A stretch of DNA of 64,000 bases from the NCBI GenBank assembly GCA_040506895.1, contig JBEVVY010000001.1, positions 2,135,073 to 2,199,072 on the forward strand, read 5' to 3'. Origin of the DNA: Sedimenticola_A sp040506895. Its GTDB lineage: Bacteria > Pseudomonadota > Gammaproteobacteria > Chromatiales > Chromatiaceae. Under the pieces are notes generated by a model. It was not told the origin of the DNA, searched no databases, and saw nothing but the letters and a program-made list of their open reading frames with translations. The translations under genes were made by a program, and so were the position numbers. This document shows, piece after piece, positions 46,809-57,158 of this stretch (position 1 is its first letter; every line of letters begins with the position of its first letter).

Positions 46809-47530
46809 TGTCTTCAACCGCCGCAACGCCAGCCGTACAGATCAGGGACCTGCGCTTTCGATGGCGCCCGGATCTGCCGGAGGTATTGCAGATTCCGGAA
46901 CTGACGGTCTCCCATGGCGAGCGCATCTTTATCCGCGGCGCAAGCGGTAGCGGCAAGAGCACACTGCTGGCACTGCTGGCCGGCGTCAACCTGCCTTCAG
47001 CTGGCGACATCCAGGTTCTGGGAGAAAAGATCGGCCGACTGTCGGGCTCACGGCGGGACCACTTCCGCTCGGACCATATCGGCTTTGTCTTCCAGATGTT
47101 CAATCTCATCCCCTATCTCTCGGTACTGGAGAATGTCACCCTGCCCTGCCGCTTCTCCCGCCTGCGCAGGGAGAAGGCGATGCGTTCAGGGGGCACGCTG
47201 CACGACGAGGCGATACGCCTGTTGAGCCACCTGGGCATGGCTGATGACGAGCTGATCCACCGGCCGGTGACCGAACTGAGCGTGGGCCAGCAGCAACGGG
47301 TGGCCACTGCCAGGGCACTGATCGGCGCACCGGAGATCATCATCGCCGACGAACCCACCTCGGCCCTGGACAGTGACATGCGCCATGCCTTTATCCGGCT
47401 GATGTTCCAGGAGTGCGACGAGACCGGTTCAACCCTGCTCTTCGTCAGCCACGACCAGCAGCTCGAGTCACTGTTTCAGCATCACATCACGCTTGAAGCG
47501 ATCAACCTGGCACCGGGAGGCATGGCGTAA
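46808..47530 (+). CDS. ABC transporter ATP-binding protein, zinc operon
   Basis: A 240-residue ATPase of the LolD/MacB type. Walker A is RGASGSGKSTLL near 36-47, the signature is LSVGQQQRVATARAL, and Walker B is IIIADEPTSALD. It overlaps the zrgA stop by one base and the permease start by one base, so the operon is tightly coupled. It corresponds to the Zrg ATPase of Vibrio-type systems by context. Confidence 0.92.
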   Translation: MSSTAATPAVQIRDLRFRWRPDLPEVLQIPELTVSHGERIFIRGASGSGKSTLLALLAGVNLPSAGDIQVLGEKIGRLSGSRRDHFRSDHIGFVFQMFNLIPYLSVLENVTLPCRFSRLRREKAMRSGGTLHDEAIRLLSHLGMADDELIHRPVTELSVGQQQRVATARALIGAPEIIIADEPTSALDSDMRHAFIRLMFQECDETGSTLLFVSHDQQLESLFQHHITLEAINLAPGGMA

Positions 47531-48789
47531 TGGCCATCCTCACCCTTGCATTCAAGAGCCTGCTGAACCGGCGCTTCACCGTCAGCCTGATCCTGCTCAG
47601 CATCGCCCTCAGCGTCTCCCTGCTGCTCGGCGTGGAGCGCCTGCGCGTGGAGTCCCGCAACAGCTTTGCCAACACCATCTCAGGTACTGACCTGGTGGTG
47701 GGCGCACGCAGTGGCGCCATCAACCTGCTGCTCTACTCGGTGTTCCGTATCGGCGACGCCACCAACAACATCTCATGGAAAAGCTACCGGCAATTCGCAG
47801 ATCACAAGCTGGTGAAGTGGACCATCCCCATCTCCCTGGGGGACTCCCACAGGGGTTACCGGGTGATGGGCACCAACCAGGATTACTTCCTTCACTACCG
47901 CTATGCCCGGAAGAGACAACTCGCCTTCGACCAGGGTGAACCCTTCAACCAGGTCTACCACGCGGTGCTGGGATCCGAGGTGGCACAACAACTGAACTAC
48001 TCACTGGGTGACAAGATCGTCATCGCTCACGGCGCAGGCAAGACCAGTTTCACCCAGCACGACGACAAACCCTTCGAGGTTGTCGGCATACTCAAACCCA
48101 CCGGCACACCGGTTGACCGGACAGTTCACACGCCTCTCGAGGGGATCGAGGCGATCCACAAGGACTGGGTGGCAGGCAGACAGGTAGCCGGTCTCACAGT
48201 CAGTGCCGAAGAAGCCCTGAGGCTGGACCTGACCCCCAAGTCGATCACCGCCTTCCTGGTGGGCCTGAAAACCAAAATCGCAACCTTCCGGGTACAGCGG
48301 GAGATCAACGATTACCGCAAGGAACCCTTGCTGGCGATTCTTCCCGGGGTGGCACTGCAGCAGCTCTGGGACCTGATGAGCGTGGCCGAGAACGCCCTGC
48401 TGATGGTCACTGCCCTGGTGGTTGCCGTGGGCCTCATCGGCATGCTGACGGTAATGCTCGCCGGCCTCAACGAACGACGGCGGGAGATGGCGATACTGCG
48501 CTCGGTGGGAGCCCGGCCCGGCCATATCCTGCTGCTGGTGGCGGGCGAAAGCCTGTTGCTCAGCCTGGTCGGCATGGCCATCGGCCTACTGCTGCTATAC
48601 TCGGGACTGCTTCTGGCCCAGCCCTACATAGAGACCCTCTACGGCCTTCATCTGCAGATCGGGCTCCCCTCCCCCAGGGAGTGGGCTATGCTGGGACTGG
48701 TTGGAACTTCAGGCCTGATCATCGGACTAATCCCTGGATACCGGGCCTACCGTAACTCACTCGCCGACGGCATGAGCATACGGATATAG
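47530..48789 (+). CDS. FtsX/MacB-type ABC permease, zinc operon
   Basis: A 419-residue permease with one N-terminal helix (SLILLSIALSVSLLLGVERL), a large periplasmic domain of about 230 residues and three C-terminal helices (LMVTALVVAVGLIGMLTVML onwards), the FtsX-like layout. This layout is that of LolC/MacB exporters more than of importers, so the mechanism for zinc is open. Confidence 0.9.
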   Translation: MAILTLAFKSLLNRRFTVSLILLSIALSVSLLLGVERLRVESRNSFANTISGTDLVVGARSGAINLLLYSVFRIGDATNNISWKSYRQFADHKLVKWTIPISLGDSHRGYRVMGTNQDYFLHYRYARKRQLAFDQGEPFNQVYHAVLGSEVAQQLNYSLGDKIVIAHGAGKTSFTQHDDKPFEVVGILKPTGTPVDRTVHTPLEGIEAIHKDWVAGRQVAGLTVSAEEALRLDLTPKSITAFLVGLKTKIATFRVQREINDYRKEPLLAILPGVALQQLWDLMSVAENALLMVTALVVAVGLIGMLTVMLAGLNERRREMAILRSVGARPGHILLLVAGESLLLSLVGMAIGLLLLYSGLLLAQPYIETLYGLHLQIGLPSPREWAMLGLVGTSGLIIGLIPGYRAYRNSLADGMSIRI

Positions 48790-48829
48790 GTCCTGCGAAC
48801 AGCTCGCGGCCATTCATCGAAGGAGCCCC

Positions 48830-49354
48830 ATGAAAACCCGTCATCTTCTCATTCTGTTGCTGCTCTCGCTTCCACAGCTGGGCGCCTATAGTGCGGAACC
48901 GGCCCCTGAGCTGGAGTGGGACGACATGATCCCCGCAGATTTCCGCCCCGACAAGATCATGGATCAGTTTGGCGATATCAACGACCTGGATGACAGCGAC
49001 CCCAGGGCGCAGAAAATACTGAAAGAGCTGGAGGCGGCCTGGAACGCGGCACCGGTGGTGGAGAGCCTGGACGGAAAACGGGTCAGGCTGCCGGGATTCG
49101 TGGTCCCCCTGGAAGGGGATGGGGAAAAGCTGAGCGAGTTCCTGCTGGTGCCTTACTATGGCGCCTGCATCCATGTACCGCCTCCTCCCGCCAACCAGAC
49201 CGTCTATGTAAAGGTAGCCAAGGGAGATGCCAAGATTCGCGAGGCCTTCGACACCGTCTGGGTCACCGGCACCCTCAGCGCCAAGTCATTCAGCAGCGAT
49301 CTCGCCACCGCCGGCTACCGGATCGATGCGGAAGAGGTGACCCCCTACGAATGA
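48830..49354 (+). CDS. DUF3299 exported protein, zinc operon
   Basis: A 174-residue protein with a Sec signal peptide and a DUF3299 domain: RLPGFVVPLEGDGEKLSEFL and LVPYYGACIHVPPPPANQ, the latter with conserved Cys and His that could bind zinc. It occurs beside DUF2796 and ABC genes in other Zur regulons. It overlaps the next gene by 4 bases. Confidence 0.88.
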   Translation: MKTRHLLILLLLSLPQLGAYSAEPAPELEWDDMIPADFRPDKIMDQFGDINDLDDSDPRAQKILKELEAAWNAAPVVESLDGKRVRLPGFVVPLEGDGEKLSEFLLVPYYGACIHVPPPPANQTVYVKVAKGDAKIREAFDTVWVTGTLSAKSFSSDLATAGYRIDAEEVTPYE

Positions 49355-49644
49355 GCGTCGGCACCCGCCCACTCAGGGCAGCGGCCCTGCTGCTGGTCGT
49401 TACCGGCCAAGCTGCAGCGGAGCCTGAATCCTGTCATCTTCACGCACCGGCTGATTACCCCACCTTCAGCAAGCAGCCGCTTGTGATTCCCGCCGTGGGG
49501 GACCTGCCGGCATGCGAGCGGTTCAACCGGGAGCGCTTCGGCTCCAGGGGCCGGTGCCACTGTGTCAGTGACGCCCTGGACAACAACATGGACAGGCCAT
49601 ACCCTACGCCGGCCAATCCCGACCCCGAAGCGCCACTGCTCTGA
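49351..49644 (+). CDS. Small exported Cys/His protein, end of zinc operon
   Basis: A 97-residue protein. It has a short signal peptide (cleavage near AAA-E), HLHAP just after it, and a CHC motif near residue 69 with two further cysteines, a likely metal site. Its ATG overlaps the DUF3299 stop (ATGA), so it belongs to the zinc operon. Family not recognised. Confidence 0.7.
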   Translation: MSVGTRPLRAAALLLVVTGQAAAEPESCHLHAPADYPTFSKQPLVIPAVGDLPACERFNRERFGSRGRCHCVSDALDNNMDRPYPTPANPDPEAPLL

Positions 49645-49673
49645 AGCAGAGGAAAATCCTCTAAAATACCCCA

Positions 49674-50657
49674 ATGACGGAATCACCGAGCCCCATCAAC
49701 CGACGCCTCTGCATCGCGCCCATGCTGGACTGGACCGATCGCTACTGCCGCTATTTTCTACGCCTGATATCGCGTCACGTGGTGCTCTACACCGAGATGG
49801 TCACCACCGGCGCCATCATCCATGGCGACAGGGAGCGGTTCCTCAAGTTCGACGGGCGCGAACACCCGGTGGCCCTGCAGCTGGGGGGCAGCGACACCAA
49901 AGACCTGGCGGTGTGTGCCAGGCTCGGTGAGCAGTGGGGTTACGACGAGATAAACCTCAACGTGGGCTGCCCCTCGGATCGGGTGCAGTCCGGCCGTTTC
50001 GGGGCCTGCCTGATGGCCACACCCGAACTGGTGGCAGAGTGCGTGGCCGCAATGCGGGATGCGGTCTCGATCAATGTGACCGTGAAGCACCGTATCGGCA
50101 TCGACGATCATGATAGTTACCAGGAGCTGTGCGACTTCGTGGGCGCCTCCGCAGAAGCCGGTTGCCGGACCTTTATCGTGCATGCCCGCAAGGCATGGCT
50201 GCAGGGACTGAGCCCGAAGGAGAACCGGGAGATTCCGCCCCTGAGCTACGAGACGGTCTATCAATTGAAGCGGGACTTCCCCGACCGGGAGATCGTGATC
50301 AACGGTGGCATTCTCACCCTGGACCAGGCCGAGGAGCACCTCCAGCAGGTGGATGGCGTGATGATCGGCCGTGAGGCCTACCACAACCCCTGGATTCTGG
50401 TGGAGACCGACCGGCGCCTGTACGGCGACGACCACCCCCTGCCCAGCCGGCACGAGATCATCGAACGGCTGATCCCTTTCATCGAGCAGGAGCAGGCGGC
50501 CGGCACACCCGTCAGCCGTATCACCCGCCACATACTCGGTCTCTTCAATGGTCAGCCGGGTGCCCGCGCATGGCGACGCCATATCAGCGAGAACGCGCAC
50601 CGCAAGGGGGCCGATTACAGCGTGGTGCTGGCGGCTGCTGCAAAGGTGCCCGCATGA
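49674..50657 (+). CDS. dusA: tRNA-dihydrouridine synthase A
   Basis: A 327-residue flavoprotein that reduces U20/U20a in tRNA D-loops. The start is RRLCIAPMLDWTDRYCRYF; the catalytic cysteine is in GCPSDRVQSGRFGACLM. In E. coli dusA is next to zur; here it is 29 bases after the Zur-controlled genes, so zinc-dependent read-through is possible. Confidence 0.95.
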   Translation: MTESPSPINRRLCIAPMLDWTDRYCRYFLRLISRHVVLYTEMVTTGAIIHGDRERFLKFDGREHPVALQLGGSDTKDLAVCARLGEQWGYDEINLNVGCPSDRVQSGRFGACLMATPELVAECVAAMRDAVSINVTVKHRIGIDDHDSYQELCDFVGASAEAGCRTFIVHARKAWLQGLSPKENREIPPLSYETVYQLKRDFPDREIVINGGILTLDQAEEHLQQVDGVMIGREAYHNPWILVETDRRLYGDDHPLPSRHEIIERLIPFIEQEQAAGTPVSRITRHILGLFNGQPGARAWRRHISENAHRKGADYSVVLAAAAKVPA

Positions 50658-51034
50658 AGAGCAGCCGCAACGGGATCAACCCCTATATCACCAAGGACGG
50701 CTCGGAGATCCGGGAACTGCTGCACCCCGACCAGCATGACGTCAGGAACCAGAGCCTCGCCGAGGCGACCGTTCCCGCGGGTACCACCACCCTGCTCCAC
50801 CGTCACCATCGAACGGAAGAGATCTACCATGTGACGGAAGGCGAAGGGATCATGACCCTGGGTAATGAGCGGTTTCCTGTCGCTGCGGGCGACAGCATCT
50901 GCATCGCCCCCGGCACACCCCACTGCATCGAGAACAGCGGATCAGGGGTGCTTGTCATCCTCTGCTGCTGCAGTCCCGCCTACGCCCACGAGGATACGGA
51001 GCTGCTGGAGAGACCAAGCCGTTCCAGCAGCTGA
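50654..51034 (+). CDS. Cupin-domain protein
   Basis: A 126-residue single-domain cupin. Motif 1 is HRHHRTEEIYHVTEGEG (metal-binding His and Glu) and motif 2 is APGTPHCIEN. Its ATG overlaps the dusA stop (ATGA). The 3' end overlaps the convergent kinase gene by 55 bases. Activity unknown. Confidence 0.87.
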   Translation: MKSSRNGINPYITKDGSEIRELLHPDQHDVRNQSLAEATVPAGTTTLLHRHHRTEEIYHVTEGEGIMTLGNERFPVAAGDSICIAPGTPHCIENSGSGVLVILCCCSPAYAHEDTELLERPSRSSS

Positions 51035-52569
51035 TCGCGCCAGAAGTCATCTCCCGGGGTGACGACAATGCTCCAGGCCTGCTCCTCGTCGGCCAGGGGA
51101 GTATAGGTCGCCAGCTGGGACTCGAGTACGGCAGCATCCGCCTCCGAGGCATCCGCCCCCTCTGCACCACGCATGGCCACCCGTCTGTGCAGCTCCTCTT
51201 CGGGCACCTGTATATCGAGCAGAACCAGGGGCACACCCACCTCCGCTGCCAACCTGTAGAAAGGCTCCCGCTGGTCGCGCATGAGAAAGGTGGCGTCGGC
51301 AACAGCAACGAAACCGGAGCCGGCAGCCACCTGGCTGAGCTGCAACAAACGCTCATAGGTCTTTTGCGTGAATTCGCTGGAATAGATCCCACCTGCAATT
51401 GCGGAGTCCGTTCTGGCCTCCGCCGCCAGGCCGGCGAGCCGCTTGCGCTCCACATCGGAGCGCAGCTGAACAGCCCCAATCCCGGAGACGATCTGGCCGG
51501 CCAGGGTGCTCTTGCCGGAGCCCGAGAGCCCGCGGGTGATCACCAGGCCGGCGTGTCCCGGCCGGGTATAGCGTTCCGCCAGGGAGAGATAGAGCGTGAA
51601 GTCCTCCATGATCTGTGAGTGTTCACTCTCACCGAGCCCCTCCTGCCCCAGGCGGATGGCCGCCACCTTGGCCCGCACCATGGCACGGTAGACCTGGTAG
51701 AAGCGCAGCACCTGCAGCCCTTCGAAATCCCCGGTGATCTGCAGGTAGCTGTTGAGCAGGCGATGGGAGAGATCCGGCCTCCCCTTCTCATCCAGGTCCA
51801 TGAGAAGAAAGGCCAGCTCGCTCATGGTGTCGATCCAGCGCAGGTCCGGGTTGAACTCGATACCGTCGAAGATCAGCACCCCGCCATCCACCCAGGCGAT
51901 GTTGCCCAGGTGCAGGTCGCCATGACACTCGCGGATAAAGCCCCGGGACTTGCGCATCTCCAGCCGGGACCTGAGCGAGCGGAAGCGCTCATGGGTCCAG
52001 GCTTCGACAACTTCAACACGGGCCAGTGCCGCCGGCTCATCCACAAGCTGGCGGATGTGCTCGAAGTTGGCCTGCATGGGGGCCAGCAATACCTCGGGTT
52101 CACCGAATTCGCTCTCCGGGGTGGCGATGTCGATCGATCCATGGAAATCGGCGACGACCCGGGAAATGGCCTCGATCATCTGCGGATCGAGGCTACCCAC
52201 GTTAGCCGAGAGCAGCGCTTCGTCGGGAAAGCGTCTCATGCGCACGGCGTACTCTATTGCGCCGTCCCCCCCATCGATCTTCGGAGAGGCGACACTGCCG
52301 GTTATGGGGGTCACATCCAGGTAGATCTGTGGTGCAAGGCGGCGGTTGAGACGGATCTCCTCCTGGCAGCAGAATTTGCGACGCTCCAGGGTGGAGAAGT
52401 CCAGAAAGCCGAGATCCAGGGGCTTTTTGATCTTGTAGGCGTACTCCCCGGCAAGCAGTACGGTGGAGATATGGGTCTCTATCCTCACCACGCCTTCACC
52501 GGTCGTGGTTTCGAGGAGCTTCTGCAGATTGCCGACCAGTTCTCTGTTGCGGGTCAGATCATCCATCAC
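50980..52569 (-). CDS. Fusion of aminoglycoside-phosphotransferase-like and P-loop kinase domains
   Basis: A 529-residue protein. The N-terminal half is APH-fold (COG2187): KIKKPLDLGFLDFSTLERR, with catalytic FIRECHGDLHLGNI and FDGIEFN. The C-terminal half is a P-loop kinase (COG0645) with TRGLSGSGKSTLA near 343. This fusion is common in proteobacteria; the substrate is unknown and antibiotic modification should not be assumed. Confidence 0.9.
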   Translation of the reverse strand: MMDDLTRNRELVGNLQKLLETTTGEGVVRIETHISTVLLAGEYAYKIKKPLDLGFLDFSTLERRKFCCQEEIRLNRRLAPQIYLDVTPITGSVASPKIDGGDGAIEYAVRMRRFPDEALLSANVGSLDPQMIEAISRVVADFHGSIDIATPESEFGEPEVLLAPMQANFEHIRQLVDEPAALARVEVVEAWTHERFRSLRSRLEMRKSRGFIRECHGDLHLGNIAWVDGGVLIFDGIEFNPDLRWIDTMSELAFLLMDLDEKGRPDLSHRLLNSYLQITGDFEGLQVLRFYQVYRAMVRAKVAAIRLGQEGLGESEHSQIMEDFTLYLSLAERYTRPGHAGLVITRGLSGSGKSTLAGQIVSGIGAVQLRSDVERKRLAGLAAEARTDSAIAGGIYSSEFTQKTYERLLQLSQVAAGSGFVAVADATFLMRDQREPFYRLAAEVGVPLVLLDIQVPEEELHRRVAMRGAEGADASEADAAVLESQLATYTPLADEEQAWSIVVTPGDDFWRDQLLERLGLSSSSVSSWA

Positions 52570-52776
52570 GCTTGTTTCCCATCACTATCGAGCATAGTCG
52601 ACCGGCCGTCCACCGGTCACCCAACATAACAATAACCTTATGAAAACCGTTCTTGAATAGACATAAGGGCATGCTAATATGCGCTTCATATATACCCGCC
52701 GCCCGGCAGTGGAGTGGATATTCTGCCAGTGCAGTCTGCGGCGATCATCCCACAGCAATTTAGCAAGGAGACTTCT

Positions 52777-52992
52777 ATGTCCGTGGAACGTATCGTTCTG
52801 GCCTTCGCAGGCTTCATGATCCTTCTGACCCTGGGCCTCGGTGTTGCAGGCAGCCCCATTTTCCATAACGTCAATTGGCTCTGGTTCACCGCTTTCGTTG
52901 GCGCCAACCTGCTGCAGTCCGCATTCACCGGCTTCTGCCCCCTGGCGATCATCCTGAAGAAGCTTGGCAAACAGCCTGGCCACGCCTTCTGA
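52777..52992 (+). CDS. DUF2892 inner-membrane protein
   Basis: A 71-residue protein with two transmembrane helices (VLAFAGFMILLTLGLGV and LWFTAFVGANLLQSAFT) and FCPLAIILKKLG near the end, the DUF2892 pattern also seen as the membrane part of YgaP-type rhodaneses. ATG 52777 has an aaggag site. Confidence 0.92.
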   Translation: MSVERIVLAFAGFMILLTLGLGVAGSPIFHNVNWLWFTAFVGANLLQSAFTGFCPLAIILKKLGKQPGHAF

Positions 52993-53013
52993 GGAATCGG
53001 GACATGGCATAGA

Positions 53014-53041
53014 AAAGGGCGTCTTCGGACGCCCTTTTTTT
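53014..53041. terminator. Terminator after the DUF2892 gene
   Basis: aaagggcgtc-ttcg-gacgcccttt with a seven-T run; the stable TTCG loop and flanking A-tract make it usable for convergent rimO too. Confidence 0.92.
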
Positions 53042-53046
53042 ATGCC

Positions 53047-54375
<1,329 letters not shown>

Positions 54376-54389
54376 AAATCAGGCCCGGC

Positions 54390-54737
54390 TCAAGCTTTGG
54401 ACAGTTGAAGCAGGTCGACCAGGCCCACGTACTGCTGTTCTTGATTCTGGTCGATCTGGATGGTCAGGGTCTCCTCGACTGGGAGGTCCCCTGAAGCGAT
54501 ACGCGGTGCAAGCTGCCCGGCGATCTGCTGAACGATCAGCATCCCCTGGCGGTTTGGATCATCCTATTCGAGGGAGGCAATGCCATCTGCGAGATGCTGC
54601 TGAAAGGCGTTGAAATCGGCACCCTGCTCCTCGACGCTCATCGCCTGGAACTCAGGCGTAAAGGCGATGACCAGAATACGCCCCTGGTCGTTAGCGGGTT
54701 CAGCAACCGATATCTTCATCGGGCCTTCGATCAACAT
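54390..54737 (-). pseudogene. Small gene interrupted by an in-frame TAG
   Basis: From ATG 54737, behind a strong ggagg site, 57 codons are open to a TAG at 54566-54564. The same frame then stays open for another 57 codons to a TGA at 54392-54390. Both parts look like protein (QGRILVIAFTPEFQAMSVEE before; MLIVQQIAGQLAPRIASGDL after). Either a recent nonsense mutation or sequencing error, or TAG read-through. Family not recognised. Confidence 0.6.
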
Positions 54738-54866
54738 GCAGAAACCTCCGTACAGGCACCCGGCGCGCCAGGCACTGCGCTTGAAAAGAGAGAATGGAGA
54801 CAGTTTAACCCGAAACTGCGGATTGGCAGAGTACGGAAGGTATGGGCTCAAAGCCCCGGCAGCAAA

Positions 54867-54977
54867 TTACAACCAGCGCGCTTTCAGGTGTGACGTACGC
54901 CAGTTTGCGGTGGCCAGGGCCGCCTTCAGCCGGAAGATCTCAATCCAGCGGCGGTAAAGGTGGAGGAGTCTTGTCAC
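54867..54977 (-). CDS. Possible 36-residue basic peptide
   Basis: A GTG-started frame immediately after the stop of the 62-residue gene, encoding a basic amphipathic peptide (VTRLLHLYRRWIEIFRLKAA at the start). No clear ribosome site; translation by coupling is possible. Low confidence. Confidence 0.3.
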   Translation of the reverse strand: MTRLLHLYRRWIEIFRLKAALATANWRTSHLKARWL

Positions 54978-54989
54978 GATCAGGCCACA

Positions 54990-55178
54990 TCAGATGAAAA
55001 CCGGTTTACTCGATGCACGACGCCCGGACTGGAGAAAATAGTCCCCGGTCTCCGGCTTCCTGGAGGGCTCGTTGACCTCTTTCTCGACCGCCATCACGAG
55101 CAGCGCCTCTTCCATGGTCAACTCTTTCACCTCGTAGACCGGCAGGGAACCTCTGTAGTATTTATCGTTATAATTCAT
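54990..55178 (-). CDS. 62-residue protein of unknown function
   Basis: A small acidic-to-neutral soluble protein (MNYNDKYYRGSLPVYEVKEL at the start) with a clear ggag site eight bases before its ATG. It leads a leftward run with the 36-residue and TAG-split frames toward rimO and is divergent from the cobalamin gene. Family not recognised. Confidence 0.55.
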   Translation of the reverse strand: MNYNDKYYRGSLPVYEVKELTMEEALLVMAVEKEVNEPSRKPETGDYFLQSGRRASSKPVFI

Positions 55179-55372
55179 TATCTTATCTCCGACTACTAAT
55201 AAAACAGTTAAGAATATGATAGTACTATATGAAAATATTGCAAATATTTAAATCCATGATATTTCCTGACCCCAATCAACAATCGCCCGATCACCCCCCG
55301 ATAAAACCGGAAGGGACCCCATCTGGTTCACTTGTTATACTTCGGGCTTTTCACCCACAGATACGCATAGGC

Positions 55373-55924
55373 ATGGGCTACAGACTCTCGAAAATCTACA
55401 CCCGCACAGGGGATAAAGGGACTACGGGCCTGGGAGATGGCAGCCGGGTCGACAAGGACAGCGCCCGCATCGAAGCGATCGGCTGCGTGGATGAGCTCAA
55501 CAGCCTGCTCGGCCTGCTGGTAACCCAATGCGACAACAGCGAGCTGGTCGACATGCTCACCGTTATACAGCACCGCCTGTTCGATCTCGGCGGAGAGCTG
55601 GCCATGCCCGGCCACTATATCGTCAAGGAGCGGGCGATCAGCGACCTGGAGCAGTGGCTGGACGGACTCAACGAAACGCTGCCGCCCCTCAAGGAGTTCA
55701 TCCTGCCCGGCGGCAACCGGGCAGCCGCCCACTGCCATCACGCCCGCGCGGTGTGCAGGCGCGCCGAGCGCAGGGTCACCCACCTTGCGAAGCAGGAGGG
55801 CGACAGCGTCAGCAACAACGCCCTGCGCTACCTGAACCGGCTTTCGGATCTTCTGTTTGTTACCGCCCGCACCCTGGCCAGGGAGAATGACGGGCAGGAA
55901 CTGTTTTGGAGTAGAGATGTATGA
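55373..55924 (+). CDS. PduO-type cob(I)alamin adenosyltransferase
   Basis: A 183-residue ATP:cob(I)alamin adenosyltransferase making coenzyme B12. The N-terminus SKIYTRTGDKGTTGLGDG carries the ATP site and LPGGNRAAAHCHHARAVCRR the conserved helix. ATG 55373 gives the family start; the 48 codons upstream are spurious. It overlaps the next gene by 4 bases. Confidence 0.93.
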   Translation: MGYRLSKIYTRTGDKGTTGLGDGSRVDKDSARIEAIGCVDELNSLLGLLVTQCDNSELVDMLTVIQHRLFDLGGELAMPGHYIVKERAISDLEQWLDGLNETLPPLKEFILPGGNRAAAHCHHARAVCRRAERRVTHLAKQEGDSVSNNALRYLNRLSDLLFVTARTLARENDGQELFWSRDV

Positions 55925-56688
55925 ATGACCCCGTGGTGATTATGGGTCTTGGAGAGATGGGCGGCGTATTTGCCCGCGGCTTTCTCCGCCTCGGACACCC
56001 CGTGTACCCCCTTACCCGCAACCAGTCGGCCGCCGAACTGGCAGCACAGATTCCGGAGCCGGCCCTGGTGCTGGTGGCCGTCGCCGAAGGTGACCTGCAG
56101 TCCGCCATGAGCGACATACCGGCGCCCTGGCGCTCCCGCACCTGCCTGCTGCAGAACGAGCTGCTGCCTGACGACTGGCAGACACTGGACGAACCTACCG
56201 TTATATCGGTCTGGTTCGAAAAGAAACCCGGCATGGATTACAAGGTGATCATCCCGTCGCCCGTTCACGGCCCCAACGCGCAGCTGGTTGCCGATGCCCT
56301 TGGCGCAATCAACATTCCCACAAAGGTGGTCGGCGAAGCAGACGAACTGCTCTTCGAGCTGGTGCTCAAGAACCTCTACATATTGACCAGCAACATCGCG
56401 GGACTCCAGGTGGGCGGAACCGTGGGCACCCTGTGGGCTGATCACCAGGCGATGGCCCGGGAGGTGGTTGCCGATGTGCTGAAACTGCAGCAGGCGATGA
56501 CCGGCAAACAGTTCGATACCGAGGGGATGATTGCTGCCATGTGCGAGGCCTTTGATGGCGACCCTGACCACAAGTGCATGGGCCGAAGCGCCCCGGCCCG
56601 CCTGGCCAGGGCCCTGGAGCAGGCTGGAAAGCTGGGCATCTCACTGCCCGCGCTCGAGAGAATTGCCCGGGAGCAGGCGTCAGCATGA
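55921..56688 (+). CDS. Rossmann-fold NAD(P)-binding protein
   Basis: A 255-residue protein beginning VVIMGLGEMGGVFARGFLRL, an NAD(P)-binding glycine motif of the ketopantoate-reductase or 6-phosphogluconate-dehydrogenase-like type, with a helical C-terminal half (KNLYILTSNIAGLQVGGTVG). Substrate unknown. It starts within the stop of the cobalamin gene and its stop overlaps the fkpB ATG. Confidence 0.72.
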   Translation: MNDPVVIMGLGEMGGVFARGFLRLGHPVYPLTRNQSAAELAAQIPEPALVLVAVAEGDLQSAMSDIPAPWRSRTCLLQNELLPDDWQTLDEPTVISVWFEKKPGMDYKVIIPSPVHGPNAQLVADALGAINIPTKVVGEADELLFELVLKNLYILTSNIAGLQVGGTVGTLWADHQAMAREVVADVLKLQQAMTGKQFDTEGMIAAMCEAFDGDPDHKCMGRSAPARLARALEQAGKLGISLPALERIAREQASA

Positions 56689-57158
56689 TGAGTGACGAAC
56701 AACTGGAAATCGTACCCGGCAGCGAAATCACACTGCACTTCTCGTTGTCCACCCCGGACGGCCTGGAGGCCGTCTCGACCTTCGACGAGGACCCCGCGGT
56801 ACTGACCCTTGGCGACGGCAGCCTGACCGAGGGGCTGGAACTGGCTCTCTACGGACTCCGCGTAGGCGACAAGCAGACCCTGCTGCTGGAGGCTGAACAG
56901 GCCTTCGGCACGCGGGACGAGGGCAAGATACAGATCATGCAGAGGAGCGATTTCCCCGGCGACATGGAACTGGAAACCGGTCTCGTGGTGGGTTTCGAGG
57001 CACCGTCTGGCGACGAGGTGGCCGGCATCATCCTCACCGCGGATGAGCAGGAAGTGAAGGTGGACTTCAACCATCCACTTGCCGGTAAGGATGTGGTCTT
57101 CAAGGTCGAGATTCTCGAGATCGAGGGCCCAGCCTCGACCCAGCATACGGAAAACTGA
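56685..57158 (+). CDS. fkpB: FKBP-type peptidyl-prolyl isomerase (FkpB/SlpA)
   Basis: A 157-residue SlyD/SlpA-like isomerase-chaperone. The FKBP domain holds an inserted flap (EAEQAFGTRDEGKIQIM). Start at ATG 56685 overlaps the previous stop, and its stop overlaps the ispH ATG. The fkpB-ispH pair is conserved in gammaproteobacteria. Confidence 0.94.
   Translation: MMSDEQLEIVPGSEITLHFSLSTPDGLEAVSTFDEDPAVLTLGDGSLTEGLELALYGLRVGDKQTLLLEAEQAFGTRDEGKIQIMQRSDFPGDMELETGLVVGFEAPSGDEVAGIILTADEQEVKVDFNHPLAGKDVVFKVEILEIEGPASTQHTEN

Noticed and set aside
50980..52569. Aminoglycoside resistance gene
   Set aside because: APH fold fused to a COG0645 kinase is a housekeeping-type fusion of unknown substrate, not a resistance enzyme.
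54564..54566. Pyrrolysine at the TAG
   Set aside because: No pyl gene in the window and many simpler explanations; kept only as a remote option.
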